Source: Armatimonadota bacterium
GTDB lineage: Bacteria > Armatimonadota > Fimbriimonadia > Fimbriimonadales > Fimbriimonadaceae
Reading direction: 5' to 3'
DNA: 38,371 nt
Assembly: GCA_020438215.1 (NCBI GenBank)
Contig: JAGQUX010000024.1
Coordinates: 1 to 38,371 of the forward strand
A model generated the notes under the pieces. It did not search any database. It was not told the DNA's origin and saw nothing but the letters and a program-made list of their open reading frames with translations. Below, piece after piece: positions 8,075 to 16,797 of the stretch. Each line of letters starts with the position of its first letter. The stretch's first letter is position 1. The translations under genes and the position numbers were made by a program.

Positions 8075-9469
8075 ATGGAAGCGATTAGCGTTTTTGATAT
8101 CTTCAAGATTGGAGTGGGGCCGAGCAGCTCGCATACTCTGGGGCCTTGGCGTGCGGCTCGGCAGTTCCTTGCAAAGCACCCGGATATCCAAGCGATTGAG
8201 CATGTTGAAGTTCATCTGTTTGGTTCGCTGGCAAAAACAGGGAAGGGGCATGGCACGGACATCGCCGTTCAGTTGGGGTTAATGGACTTTGATCCGGAAT
8301 ATTTCGATGTTGATAGTCTGGGCACAGTCATTTCTGATGTGGAAATCTCACGCCAACTTATAGTGCGAGATGAGCATCAGTTCACATTCGATCCGACCAC
8401 TGACATTGTCTTCCACATGAGCGAAAGTCTGCCGTTCCACCCGAACGCAGTGACTTTCAAATCGAATCTGTTTGAGGAAACCTACTACTCGGTAGGAGGT
8501 GGGTTTGTTGTCACCGAAAACGAAGAACTGAGCGATAAGCGTACGGTCACCCTCCCCCACCATACAAACTGCGCGGAGGATATCAAGCGGGAATGCGCCG
8601 CGAACAAACTGAGCATTGCCGAGATGGTGTTCCGCAACGAACTGGCTTGGCGAACCGAAGACCAGATCAATGCCCGCCTTGACCAAATCTGGCATACGAT
8701 GCTGGAATGTCTGTATCGCGGGTGCCACACAGAAGGGATTTTGCCCGGTGGATTGAACGTTGTTCGGCGTGCGGCAAAGAAGAACCGAGAGCAGATCGGT
8801 GATGTTCCGTACAAAAGTCAAGAGCAGTGGTGCGAGGCAATCCAGCATCTGTTCGTAGATTTCGATGACGTGGTGAACTGGATCAGCACATTCGCGCTGG
8901 CAGTAAATGAAGAGAATGCCGCGTTTGGGCGGGTTGTAACTGCACCAACGAACGGAGCGGCAGGTGTCATTCCTGCCGTGATGTTGTACGCATATCTCTT
9001 CAAAAAGGCATCTCAAGAGCAACTTCGAGAGTTTATGTTGGTCGCCGGAGAAATCGGGAGCTTGTTCAAAAAAGGCGCAACGATCAGTGCAGCGATGGGT
9101 GGCTGTATGGCAGAAATCGGCGTCAGTTCGGCGATGGCGGCGGCTGGCTTGACTCACATTCTGGGTGGCTCGACGGATCAGGTATTGATGGCGGCTGAGA
9201 TTTCAATGGAGCATCACTTGGGGATGACCTGCGACCCGATTCTGGGGCTCGTTCAAGTGCCGTGCATTGAGCGTAATACGATGGGGGCAATGAAGGCGAT
9301 CACCGCGGCGAATATGGCAATCACGAGCGACCCAAGTAAAGCGAAAGTGAGCCTGGATGATGTCATCAAAACAATGTGGGATACCGCTAAGGATATGAAC
9401 AGCAAGTACAAGGAAACCAGCGAAGGCGGGCTTGCAACCAATATTTCTGTACTAGTTCCTGAGTGTTAA
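8075..9469 (+). CDS. sdaA: L-serine ammonia-lyase, iron-sulfur type, single chain
   Basis: The 464-residue protein matches one-chain L-serine dehydratases, which deaminate L-serine to pyruvate and ammonia using a [4Fe-4S] cluster. The N-terminus [18 protein letters not shown] is the signature of the family's beta domain. In the C-terminal alpha domain the cysteines expected to hold the cluster are visible in [29 protein letters not shown] and [11 protein letters not shown]. Length and order fit the E. coli SdaA/SdaB type. The gene is monocistronic, lying between two strong terminators. There is no good Shine-Dalgarno site. A TATATT hexamer at 8055-8060 could be its -10 element, giving a leader of only about 8 bases. 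Confidence 0.96.
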   Translation: MEAISVFDIFKIGVGPSSSHTLGPWRAARQFLAKHPDIQAIEHVEVHLFGSLAKTGKGHGTDIAVQLGLMDFDPEYFDVDSLGTVISDVEISRQLIVRDEHQFTFDPTTDIVFHMSESLPFHPNAVTFKSNLFEETYYSVGGGFVVTENEELSDKRTVTLPHHTNCAEDIKRECAANKLSIAEMVFRNELAWRTEDQINARLDQIWHTMLECLYRGCHTEGILPGGLNVVRRAAKKNREQIGDVPYKSQEQWCEAIQHLFVDFDDVVNWISTFALAVNEENAAFGRVVTAPTNGAAGVIPAVMLYAYLFKKASQEQLREFMLVAGEIGSLFKKGATISAAMGGCMAEIGVSSAMAAAGLTHILGGSTDQVLMAAEISMEHHLGMTCDPILGLVQVPCIERNTMGAMKAITAANMAITSDPSKAKVSLDDVIKTMWDTAKDMNSKYKETSEGGLATNISVLVPEC

Positions 9470-9470
9470 A

Positions 9471-9508
9471 ACAAAGTCGGGGTTCAGAAACCTGAACCCC
9501 GACTTTGT
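9471..9508. terminator. bidirectional terminator with 17-bp perfect stem
   Basis: Arms 9471-9487 and 9492-9508 are perfect complements around the loop AAAC. The site lies between the convergent sdaA (+) and PEP-CTERM (-) genes. Its core TCGGGGTTCA matches the terminator at 664-694. Confidence 0.92.
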
Positions 9509-9520
9509 CAAGCTAAATTC

Positions 9521-12016
9521 TTAGCTTTTCTTTCGTCGGCGGAGGGCAGCGAGTGCGCCCAGTCCAAGTACAGCAAAGGTTGCTGGCTCTGGTACGCCGC
9601 TGAACTGCACATCCAAGTAGTCCGCGCCGTAGATCGCATCCCAACCGGTAGTCACCGAAGCAAACGTGCCTGTGACACCGTTGTTGTTATCGGTTGTGAA
9701 CAGCCGGAAGGTGTCCCCGATAGAAGCGTTGAATCCACCGATTGTGGAGATGTTCAGTGCGCCGTCTAGATTCAGGAAGTTGGCGTTGATAGTGTCCCAC
9801 TCTCCTGAGTTAGTTCCTTCAATTTCCATTTGGAACGATCCGCCAGCAGCATTGATGAGAGTTCCGCTGAAGTCCAGGGCTCCAACCGAGAAACCTGGAT
9901 CCATCACGCCATTGTTGGTGAAGTCTGTGCTGGATTGCTGCGTAACTGTCCCGTTTCCGGAGAACGTTCCGTTGTTGTTGAATCCAAGGCCACTGAACTG
10001 GAAGGTGCCATCAAGTTCAATCGTGCCGTTATTCACGTGAGTTCCCGTACCCGTTTGCTTGAATGTCGTATTGATGTCATACAAGCCATTGTTGAGCATG
10101 TCGCCATTGGCCGTTCGTAGTCCACCCGCTCCTGCTTCAACCCGCACGACACCCTTATTGTCTAGGTCACCATTGATGGTCGACGACCACGAGGTGTTGA
10201 TGCTGGTCATGATGACCTCACCCAGGTTGGTCGTTGGAGCTGTGAATGTCAGATTGCTGCCGCCTCCGGAACTTGCGCCTTTGACGATCAGCTTGGCATT
10301 GGAACCAATCACACCAGTGAAATTGGATGTTCCGAAGGCAGTCACTTCGCCAGTGAACGCGGAAGTCAGTAGTTCCAGGTCACCGTGACGCACTCCGAAG
10401 ACCAGTCCGTTGGTGTGATCAGCGGAACCACCAGTTATCCGCAGAGTGTCGGTGCTGATGAGCTCGGAACTGCCTTTTGCAACGCCATTGTGAGTGAAAA
10501 TCCCACCCTGGTGGATGGTGCTTGCGTCGAACTCAGCGTTGCCAATGTTATTCACCGAACCGTTGATTGTTCGGGGGCCGCCTGCACCAGCCGTGACCAG
10601 CAAATTGCCCATGTTTGTCCATGTTCCGTTGATGGTTGAAGACCAGCTAGAGTTGATCGAAGTCATCTCAACCGTGCCACGGTTGACAAAACTATTGAAG
10701 GTTGTATTTGCACCACCACCCGTGTTTGCACCTTGAACCAATAGCGTATTGGTCGTGCTATTTTGCCCAGTCACCGTGTTTGCGCCCAGCAGTCGAATGA
10801 CACCGGTGGCAGTCGAGTTCGTTCCGAAGTTTAGTGTGGAGTTCCGGAGCGTTACGTCGCCGATTGTCTGGCCGCCAAACATATCGACATTCGCGTTAGT
10901 GAAAGCGAGAGTGGCGCTATTGCCAACGAGGTTGCCGAAGTTTCGGTAGTTGCCAGTGACGGTGCGGTTACCGCCTGCACCGGCCGCAACTTCGAACGTT
11001 CCATTGTTGACAAATGTTCCGACAGCGTCCAGGCTAGCACTCCAACTCGCATCTTGAGAAGTGAGGATAGTCGTGCCGTTGTTAGTAAAGCCATTGGTTG
11101 TCACGGCAGCTGTTCCGCCTGTGCTTGCACCTTTGATTTCTACAGTTCCACCGGCACCAGTTCCGCCTTCCAGGGTTGAACTTCCGCGCGCTTGAACAAT
11201 TCCATTGAATCCAGTTCCGACCTGGAGTTCTCCTCCGCGAACAAAAATGTCAGCTGAGTTGCTACCGGAGAGTGCTTCCATGCGGCCACCATTGACATCG
11301 AGAGATGAAGCTCCAAAGACATTCCCAGCGGCGCTTGCCATTCTGAAAAGTCCGGTTGCTCCATTGATTCGCAATGTCGTTTCTAGGTTGAGCAGACCAC
11401 TGTTGTGGAACTCACCGTTGAGAGTTCGATTACCACCAGTACCCGTCAGAACATTAAATGTGCCGCTATTGGCGATGTTTCCATTGATTGTGCTGCCCCA
11501 AGCGGAGTTGATGGAAGTCATGTTGAGAACCCCACCGTTGTTCAGCGTATTAGAAAGATTGAGAACCGCAAAGCCACCGGTGTTCTGACCCTGAACATTA
11601 AGAGTTCCTGTATTGGCGAGATTCGATCCGTTCAAATTGTTGTTTCCGAAAGAATTGAATGTGCCACTACTGATTAGGGTGCCAACCGTTAAGGTCGTAT
11701 TACGCATGTCGATATTCGACGTGAACGCGCCACCAGAGATACTCCAATTTCGACTGACCATGCTGAGCGTTGAGTTTGCGTGCATGTTCAGAGAATTAAG
11801 GACGACGTCAATATCTGCTGTGACAGTGTAAGGAACGCCCACATCTCCGAGAGCGGCATTGGCAGTTGCACCATTTGGGGCAATGCCTCCAGCCCAGTTA
11901 CTTCCGAGACTCCAGTTACCGCTACCAATCGTGATCCAAGATTGGCTCATGGCCGTTGATGAAGTCGCTACGATTGCAGCAAGCGCAATGACGCGCATAC
12001 GATTATCAATATTCAT
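9521..12016 (-). CDS. large repeat-rich PEP-CTERM surface protein
   Basis: The 831-residue protein starts with a signal peptide (about residues 1-24, ending TAMSQ). It consists mostly of Gly/Asn/Thr-rich beta-strand repeats of the autotransporter or beta-helix kind. A repeated unit with the hallmark TSIN-SSW-STING, followed by TAGAGG-RT-NG, begins near residues 166, 318, 431 and 603; the second copy has diverged. The last part (about 700-800) resembles the beta-sandwich that precedes sorting tails in such proteins. The C-terminus is a PEP-CTERM sorting signal: VPEPATF, a hydrophobic helix, then ALRRRKKS. These tails are handled by exosortase-type enzymes; none is in the window. A strong Shine-Dalgarno sequence at 12021-12031 fixes the start. 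The gene probably encodes an exported surface or matrix protein; its ligand is unknown. Confidence 0.93.
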   Translation of the reverse strand: MNIDNRMRVIALAAIVATSSTAMSQSWITIGSGNWSLGSNWAGGIAPNGATANAALGDVGVPYTVTADIDVVLNSLNMHANSTLSMVSRNWSISGGAFTSNIDMRNTTLTVGTLISSGTFNSFGNNNLNGSNLANTGTLNVQGQNTGGFAVLNLSNTLNNGGVLNMTSINSAWGSTINGNIANSGTFNVLTGTGGNRTLNGEFHNSGLLNLETTLRINGATGLFRMASAAGNVFGASSLDVNGGRMEALSGSNSADIFVRGGELQVGTGFNGIVQARGSSTLEGGTGAGGTVEIKGASTGGTAAVTTNGFTNNGTTILTSQDASWSASLDAVGTFVNNGTFEVAAGAGGNRTVTGNYRNFGNLVGNSATLAFTNANVDMFGGQTIGDVTLRNSTLNFGTNSTATGVIRLLGANTVTGQNSTTNTLLVQGANTGGGANTTFNSFVNRGTVEMTSINSSWSSTINGTWTNMGNLLVTAGAGGPRTINGSVNNIGNAEFDASTIHQGGIFTHNGVAKGSSELISTDTLRITGGSADHTNGLVFGVRHGDLELLTSAFTGEVTAFGTSNFTGVIGSNAKLIVKGASSGGGSNLTFTAPTTNLGEVIMTSINTSWSSTINGDLDNKGVVRVEAGAGGLRTANGDMLNNGLYDINTTFKQTGTGTHVNNGTIELDGTFQFSGLGFNNNGTFSGNGTVTQQSSTDFTNNGVMDPGFSVGALDFSGTLINAAGGSFQMEIEGTNSGEWDTINANFLNLDGALNISTIGGFNASIGDTFRLFTTDNNNGVTGTFASVTTGWDAIYGADYLDVQFSGVPEPATFAVLGLGALAALRRRKKS

Positions 12017-12020
12017 TTGG

Positions 12021-12031
12021 CTCTTCTCCTT
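12021..12031 (-). promoter_or_regulatory. strong ribosome binding site of the large PEP-CTERM gene
   Basis: AAGGAGAAGAG lies 4 bases upstream of the ATG at 12016 on the minus strand, with the AGGAG core about 10 bases away. It contrasts with the leaderless-looking genes nearby. Confidence 0.8.
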
Positions 12032-12100
12032 GAAAAATCAAGTTTGCAGATGGCAATCCCACCTAGCGAAGCTTAGAATACAGAATAATTCCTGCTCGTG

Positions 12101-12832
12101 TCAAGATAACGGGGACTCTTCGGGTTCTTTTAGATTGTGATCGACGGCCCGGCGATCATCAAAGATAAAGCAGTTGCCATCAAAGAGCGATTGATCTTCT
12201 GGTATTTCCTCCAGATATTTAAGAATCCCACCCTGAAGGTGATAAACCTCCTCGAACCCGAGCTGCTTGAGATACGCCGTTGATTTCTCGCAACGGATGC
12301 CACCGGTGCAGAACATCGCGATTGGTTTTTTCTTGTCCTTCAGTTCGCTCTCAACATAAGCAGGGAATTCATGGAATTCCATGGTCTTCGGATCGACCGC
12401 ACCGCGAAATGTGCCGTCAGTGAATTCGTAAGTGTTGCGGCAGTCGATGAGCATCACATCATCGCGCTGGATGAGGTCGTTCCATTCCTCGGGCGGAATG
12501 TAGGTGCCGACACCATTGTTTGGGCTGACGCCGGGCACTTTCATTGTCACGATCTCTTTCTTGAGCTTGACTTTCCAGCGGTGGAAAGGAGCCTCGGGTG
12601 CAAATGAATCCTTGAATTCGAGGTTTGCTAATCGCTCATCAATTTCGCCGATCCGTACGAAGAATTCGCCAACTTTTTCAGGGTCACCGCAAAGGGTTGA
12701 GTTGATCCCTTCTTCCGCAAGGAGGATCGTTCCCAAAAGGCCAAGCTCTTGCCCCAACGCTTCAATTTGAGGTTTGAGTTCCTTGTATTCCGGAAGGGAA
12801 ACGAATCGGTAGAAAGCGGAAATTCGGATCAT
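12101..12832 (-). CDS. trhO: tRNA uridine-34 hydroxylase (rhodanese-domain TrhO)
   Basis: The 243-residue protein matches the TrhO/YceA (former UPF0176) family, which hydroxylates U34 of certain tRNAs on the way to 5-methoxyuridine-type modifications. The N-terminal acylphosphatase-like domain starts MIRISAFYRFVSL and contains AEEGINSTLCG. The rhodanese domain follows, with MLIDCRNTYEFTDGTFRGA and the active-site loop MFCTGGIRCEKS (Cys175 and Cys181). The Shine-Dalgarno AGGGGGAG at 12840-12847 sets the start at 12832, not at the upstream ATG at 12868. The gene is transcribed opposite to the redoxin lipoprotein gene, with which it shares a 98-base intergenic region. Confidence 0.95.
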   Translation of the reverse strand: MIRISAFYRFVSLPEYKELKPQIEALGQELGLLGTILLAEEGINSTLCGDPEKVGEFFVRIGEIDERLANLEFKDSFAPEAPFHRWKVKLKKEIVTMKVPGVSPNNGVGTYIPPEEWNDLIQRDDVMLIDCRNTYEFTDGTFRGAVDPKTMEFHEFPAYVESELKDKKKPIAMFCTGGIRCEKSTAYLKQLGFEEVYHLQGGILKYLEEIPEDQSLFDGNCFIFDDRRAVDHNLKEPEESPLS

Positions 12833-12839
12833 GGCTTTG

Positions 12840-12847
12840 CTCCCCCT
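12840..12847 (-). promoter_or_regulatory. ribosome binding site deciding the trhO start
   Basis: AGGGGGAG lies 7 bases before the ATG at 12832. The alternative ATG at 12868 has no comparable site and would add 12 residues that look non-native. Confidence 0.75.
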
Positions 12848-12916
12848 ATTGTGTCCGAAGTGCGACAATTGTCCGGGGTTTCCCGGGCCAAACTAACGAT
12901 CACGACGGTTCAGCAA

Positions 12917-12922
12917 TATAAT
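12917..12922 (+). promoter_or_regulatory. consensus -10 box of a near-leaderless promoter
   Basis: A perfect TATAAT ends 8 bases before the ATG at 12931. Transcription would start at most a couple of bases before the start codon, and no Shine-Dalgarno sequence fits. No clear -35 is visible. Confidence 0.55.
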
Positions 12923-12930
12923 TAAGGTCT

Positions 12931-13542
12931 ATGAAGACCTGGACACTGCTTCTGTCTTCGGCGTTAGCCATCGCTCTCGTTGGCTGTGCGTCGAAAGCGG
13001 AAGAGCCAGCGGCTCCGGAAGGAGAAACCACTTCATCGGTGAATACCGAGATGAAAGTGGCCTCTATGACGGCGGCGCAAGCTCCCGCTTTTACATTGAA
13101 AACGGCAAAGGGGGAAACTCATTCCCTGAAGTCGCTGACCGCTACCAATGATCTGGTGGTGCTTTACTTTATTGGACACACTTGCCCGACCAACAGCGCA
13201 GCGATCAAATACATCCACCAAATCGCAAACCAAAAGCACGATAAGGTGGCCTTTGTTGGCATTATCAATACCGATAAAGCTGGATTCGAGAAATGGAACG
13301 CAAAGAACAAAGCGCAATATCCCGTTTTGCTCGATGCAGACCTGAAGACGATCCGCGCATATAAGGCAGAACGTTCTCCTTGGTTCATCATGGTGAACAA
13401 AAGCGGCGAAATCGTCCAGACCGATAAGGGTTACTCCGAAGGTTCTCTGCGCGAAATGAATGCCAAACTCGCCAAAGTGGAAGGTCATGCCGCGAAAGCA
13501 CTGGATTTGAAAGGTGCTTCCGCAAACATGACCTATGGTTGA
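12931..13542 (+). CDS. redoxin-domain lipoprotein
   Basis: The 203-residue protein carries a lipoprotein signal (lipobox LVGC with Cys19). A low-complexity Glu/Pro/Thr linker follows, and then a thioredoxin-fold redoxin (AhpC/TSA-like) domain. The motif IGHTCPTNS, with a single cysteine at 85, sits where peroxiredoxins and thioredoxin-like extracytoplasmic proteins have their reactive site. Only one cysteine remains after lipidation, so a one-cysteine mechanism or a partner thiol would be needed. The later segments YPVLLDADLKTIRAY and PWFIMVNKSGEIV are typical of the fold. The substrate is unknown. A TATAAT just upstream of the ATG suggests a leaderless transcript. Confidence 0.85.
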   Translation: MKTWTLLLSSALAIALVGCASKAEEPAAPEGETTSSVNTEMKVASMTAAQAPAFTLKTAKGETHSLKSLTATNDLVVLYFIGHTCPTNSAAIKYIHQIANQKHDKVAFVGIINTDKAGFEKWNAKNKAQYPVLLDADLKTIRAYKAERSPWFIMVNKSGEIVQTDKGYSEGSLREMNAKLAKVEGHAAKALDLKGASANMTYG

Positions 13543-13584
13543 CCCTTCTAGAGGTCTTCACCCCCAGGTTGGGGGACTTTGAAC

Positions 13585-13631
13585 AACGCAGGGCGAACCT
13601 CCTCAATCGGGAAGTTCGCCCTGGTTGCGTT
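13585..13631 (+). terminator. terminator-like inverted repeat between the redoxin gene and icd
   Basis: AACGCA-GGGCGAAC (13585-13598) pairs with GTTCGCCC (13614-13621) and, past a 4-base bulge, TGCGTT (13626-13631). The T run is weak. A smaller CCCCC/GGGGG hairpin lies at 13561-13575. Confidence 0.5.
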
Positions 13632-13684
13632 TATTGATGGCCCGGATTCCGCAGGGAGCCGATGGTAACCTGACTCGCAACACC

Positions 13685-14986
13685 ATGGGTACAAAAATCA
13701 CGAAGTCGGCAACCGGCTTGAATGTTCCGAACGATCCAATTATTCCGTTCATCGAAGGCGATGGCACTGGCCCCGATATCTGGCGAGCCAGCCAGCGCGT
13801 TTTGGATGCGGCCGTTGAAAAGGCGTATGGCGGCGAGCGCAAGATTGAATGGATGGAAGTGCTTGCGGGTGAAAAAGCCTTCAATCAAACCGAGAACTGG
13901 CTCCCTGATGCAACACTGGACGCATTCCGCGATTATCTGATTGGCATCAAAGGGCCGCTGACCACTCCGGTTGGTGGGGGAATCCGCTCCATCAACGTCG
14001 CTCTTCGCCAGATGCTTGATCTCTTTGTCTGCCTGCGCCCCGTGCGATGGTTTACCGGCGTTCCGAGCCCGGTCAAAGAGCCGAATCTGGTGGACATGGT
14101 GATCTTCCGAGAAAACACAGAAGACATCTACGCCGGTATTGAATACAAAGGTGGCACGGAAGAAGCAGCAAAGATTCTCGATTTCCTTCAATCCAATTTC
14201 CCGGCACAGTTCGACAAAGTGCGGTTTGGCTCCAAAGCCAAAGTTGATGCTTGGAACAAAGAGCTTGAAGGGATTGGAGCTCCGTCTCGCGATATGCCGG
14301 TGGAAGTTGGAATTGGTATCAAACCGGTTTCCAAATTGGGCACGGAACGATTGGTTCACAGCGCGATTGAGTACGCCATCGAGACTGGTCGCAAATCCGT
14401 GACTCTTGTTCACAAGGGGAACATCATGAAGTTCACCGAGGGCGCGTTCGCTGATTGGGGTTACCAAGTTGCGGCGCAATTCTTTGGTGCCGTGCCGCTG
14501 GATGGCGGCCCGTGGCACGTGATTCCGGAAGGTCAGCGGGGAGCTGGCATTGTGATCAAAGATGTGATCGCTGATGCCTTCTTGCAACAAATCCTTCTCC
14601 GCCCGGCGGAATACGATGTGGTCGCGACCCTCAACCTGAATGGTGACTATGTGAGTGATGCTTTGGCCGCGCAGGTCGGCGGGATCGGTATTGCTCCCGG
14701 TGCGAACATCAACTATGTGACCGGTCACGCGATTTTTGAGGCCACCCACGGAACGGCTCCAAAGTACGCCAACCAAGATAAGGTCAATCCGAGTTCGGTC
14801 ATCCTCTCGGGTGAGATGATGCTTCGTTATATGGGCTGGACAGAAGCCGCTGATATGATTGTAAAGGGTGTTGAGGGCGCGATTTCAGCTAAGACCGTCA
14901 CCTACGACTTTGAGCGGTTGATGAGCGGCGCAACGTTGGTTTCTTGTTCCGGATTCGGGGAAGAAATCATCAAGAATATGAGCTAG
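13685..14986 (+). CDS. icd: isocitrate dehydrogenase, NADP-dependent (E. coli Icd type)
   Basis: The 433-residue reading matches homodimeric E. coli-type isocitrate dehydrogenase, which converts isocitrate to 2-oxoglutarate in the TCA cycle. Clear blocks are [35 protein letters not shown] (substrate loop with the serine equivalent to E. coli Ser113), [26 protein letters not shown] and [21 protein letters not shown] preference is supported by the Lys-Tyr in [11 protein letters not shown] and by Tyr and Arg in VTYDFERLM, which correspond to E. coli K344/Y345 and Y391/R395. The start at 13685 gives an N-terminus of family length. ATGs at 13625 (within the hairpin arm) and 13637 would add 20 or 16 residues. 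No good Shine-Dalgarno site distinguishes them. Confidence 0.95.
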   Translation: MGTKITKSATGLNVPNDPIIPFIEGDGTGPDIWRASQRVLDAAVEKAYGGERKIEWMEVLAGEKAFNQTENWLPDATLDAFRDYLIGIKGPLTTPVGGGIRSINVALRQMLDLFVCLRPVRWFTGVPSPVKEPNLVDMVIFRENTEDIYAGIEYKGGTEEAAKILDFLQSNFPAQFDKVRFGSKAKVDAWNKELEGIGAPSRDMPVEVGIGIKPVSKLGTERLVHSAIEYAIETGRKSVTLVHKGNIMKFTEGAFADWGYQVAAQFFGAVPLDGGPWHVIPEGQRGAGIVIKDVIADAFLQQILLRPAEYDVVATLNLNGDYVSDALAAQVGGIGIAPGANINYVTGHAIFEATHGTAPKYANQDKVNPSSVILSGEMMLRYMGWTEAADMIVKGVEGAISAKTVTYDFERLMSGATLVSCSGFGEEIIKNMS

Positions 14987-15007
14987 AACTGAAACATAGC
15001 AAATAAG

Positions 15008-15039
15008 AAAGCCGACTCCACTATGGAGCCGGCTTTTTT
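15008..15039 (+). terminator. icd terminator
   Basis: AAAGCCGACTCC pairs with GGAGCCGGCTTT apart from one A-C mismatch. The loop is ACTAT and a T run follows. Confidence 0.88.
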
Positions 15040-15061
15040 GTATCACATGCAAAAGGTGAGC

Positions 15062-16033
15062 TTAGGCGACGCTTTCGCCACCACCACCGCCACCCTGTCG
15101 GCCCCCGCCGCCACCAGGACGACCACCGCCAGGTTGACCTTGACCACCCGGGCCACCGAATCCGCCACGTTGCGGAGCTGGGAAGTTGAACTTCTCACCA
15201 GTCATTTGGTTGTATTTCGCTTTTTGATCAGCGGTCAGAACGTTGAAAACAGCGTTCCAGACTTTTTCTTGCTGAGCTTGCATTTGCGCTGGATCTGGGC
15301 GTTGACCTTGAGGAGGTTGCCCTTGTCCACCCTGCTGACCTTGTCCGCCGCCTTGACCTCGACCGCCTTGGCCAGGACCACCAAAGTTCGGGCGATTTTC
15401 TTCCATGATCTTTTGGATGCGTTGTTTTTGCTCTTCGGTGATGCCGAGTTGCTGGGACACTTCCGGATCCATAAACGCGTTGATTCGCATGGCTTGGACA
15501 TCAAGTTGTTGGTATCGCTTGAACTGTTGAGCGGTCAGCACTGACTTCACAAAGTCCATTTGTTGCTTCTTCATAGCTTGGCGCATTTCGCCGCCTGGGC
15601 CACCGGGGCCGCCAGGTTGACCTTGTCCACCCGGTTGTCCGCCGCCGAACTGTCCGCCACGACCTTGTCCTTGTCCACCTTGACCACCTTGTCCACCGCG
15701 ACCTTGGAATTCGCCTTCAGGAGGAGTGGGGTGCCATTCCATGAGCTTTTGAATTTGATCTTGGTTGAGCTTCAGGTGCTCGTGCACTTCCTTCATTTTC
15801 ATGATGTCCATGCCGCCACCGCGTTGCATCATGCCCGGGCCGCCTGGGCCACCAAACTGTCCGCCAGGGCCGCCTTGTTGACCGCCGCCGCGTGGGCCAG
15901 CTTGCTGAGCATAGAGCTCTTCGCAACCGTTATTTTTGGTTTGCGAATCATCATTGCCGAGAGTTGCAAAAGCGGTGCTTGTCATAAGCGCGGCAACAAC
16001 TGCGAGGGCACTGAGAAGGGTTTTGTTTTTCAT
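15062..16033 (-). CDS. secreted Gly/Gln-rich protein with CpxP/Spy-like helices
   Basis: The start at 16033 gives 323 residues beginning with a signal peptide (MKNKTLLSALAVVAALMTSTAFA). The rest alternates long low-complexity Gly/Gln/Pro tracts (GGQGGQGG-like) with helical segments: EVHEHLKLNQDQIQKLMEW; VLTAQQFKRYQQLDVQAM; a QLGITEEQKQRIQKIMEE helix; and NVLTADQKAKYNQMTGEKF. The LTxxQ-like pattern recalls CpxP/Spy periplasmic proteins, but the glycine-rich linkers are not part of that family. The C-terminus is again Gly-rich. The function is unknown; a periplasmic or surface scaffold or chaperone is possible. GGAG about 11 bases upstream may serve as ribosome binding site. The longer reading to 16189 would cross the divergent promoter region. 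Confidence 0.75.
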   Translation of the reverse strand: MKNKTLLSALAVVAALMTSTAFATLGNDDSQTKNNGCEELYAQQAGPRGGGQQGGPGGQFGGPGGPGMMQRGGGMDIMKMKEVHEHLKLNQDQIQKLMEWHPTPPEGEFQGRGGQGGQGGQGQGRGGQFGGGQPGGQGQPGGPGGPGGEMRQAMKKQQMDFVKSVLTAQQFKRYQQLDVQAMRINAFMDPEVSQQLGITEEQKQRIQKIMEENRPNFGGPGQGGRGQGGGQGQQGGQGQPPQGQRPDPAQMQAQQEKVWNAVFNVLTADQKAKYNQMTGEKFNFPAPQRGGFGGPGGQGQPGGGRPGGGGGRQGGGGGGESVA

Positions 16034-16146
16034 TTTCTCGATACTCCATCGGCCTTTTTTGGTCGATGTCAGTATTGTGGGGAAGAGATATGAGGAAATT
16101 GTGAGGTTTGTAGTTGGTCCCAAAACTTTGTCATTCAGAATGAAAT

Positions 16147-16749
16147 ATGGCTGGAACACAACACATCTGGTACGCCACGTACGGTTCAAATCTCAATGAA
16201 GACCGGCTGATGTGTTATATCAAGGGCGGGGCTCCGACGCCGAACCACGAACCGCATCCCGGATGCCGTGTTCAGAAAATCCCCAGTGCGAATTCTTGGT
16301 CGCACATTCCGTACGAGCTTTACTTTTCTGGGGTGTCACAGAGTTGGGGCGGTGCGCCGGCTTACATCAGTCCAGAGGTCGTGAACTTATCCCAAACGGA
16401 AGTGAGACTCTATCGATTGGAGCAATCCCAGTTTGAAGATGTCTTTGCCCAGGAGAACGGGCTGCAACAAGGAGATATTTGGCTAAATGACGACCTGACA
16501 GAGATCATCGGAATGCACCCGGCGGCAAAGTACAGCAAACTCATCCGATTGGGGGATTACAACGGCGAGCCCGCGATGACATTCACATCACCTGATCGGT
16601 TGGAGCCGGGCGTGCCTTCGGCCCTCTATCTCAGTATGTTTGTTGAAGGCTTCCGGCAGGGTGGTTGGTACGAAAGGGACATCAAGGAGTATCTACTTTC
16701 TCTCCCCGGTGTTGATGAAGAGACAGTCAGTGCAGCAATGAAAATGTGA
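16147..16749 (+). CDS. gamma-glutamylcyclotransferase-fold protein
   Basis: The 200-residue protein starts with IWYATYGSNLNEDRL, the YGSN signature loop of the gamma-glutamylcyclotransferase (GGCT)-like fold. Further segments (LMCYIKGG, SWGGAPAYISP, QFEDVFAQENG) fit a subfamily of uncharacterised bacterial proteins with this fold. GGCT-like enzymes cleave gamma-glutamyl amides to 5-oxoproline, but the substrate cannot be inferred here. The family is sometimes mislabelled as histone deacetylase in databases, so automatic names should be treated with care. It is divergent from the Gly/Gln-rich gene, and the intergenic 113 bases presumably hold both promoters. It precedes the unknown 635-residue gene by 48 bases on the same strand. 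Confidence 0.8.
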   Translation: MAGTQHIWYATYGSNLNEDRLMCYIKGGAPTPNHEPHPGCRVQKIPSANSWSHIPYELYFSGVSQSWGGAPAYISPEVVNLSQTEVRLYRLEQSQFEDVFAQENGLQQGDIWLNDDLTEIIGMHPAAKYSKLIRLGDYNGEPAMTFTSPDRLEPGVPSALYLSMFVEGFRQGGWYERDIKEYLLSLPGVDEETVSAAMKM

Positions 16750-16797
16750 ATCATTCAGGGTTGGTTTGCGCTATGATGAACAAACGAGGCAACCCCA

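Noticed and set aside
15062-16033. Tandem DNA repeats or a CRISPR-like array
   Set aside because: The repeats are irregular and explained by Gly/Gln-rich codons of one protein; there are no uniform repeats and spacers.
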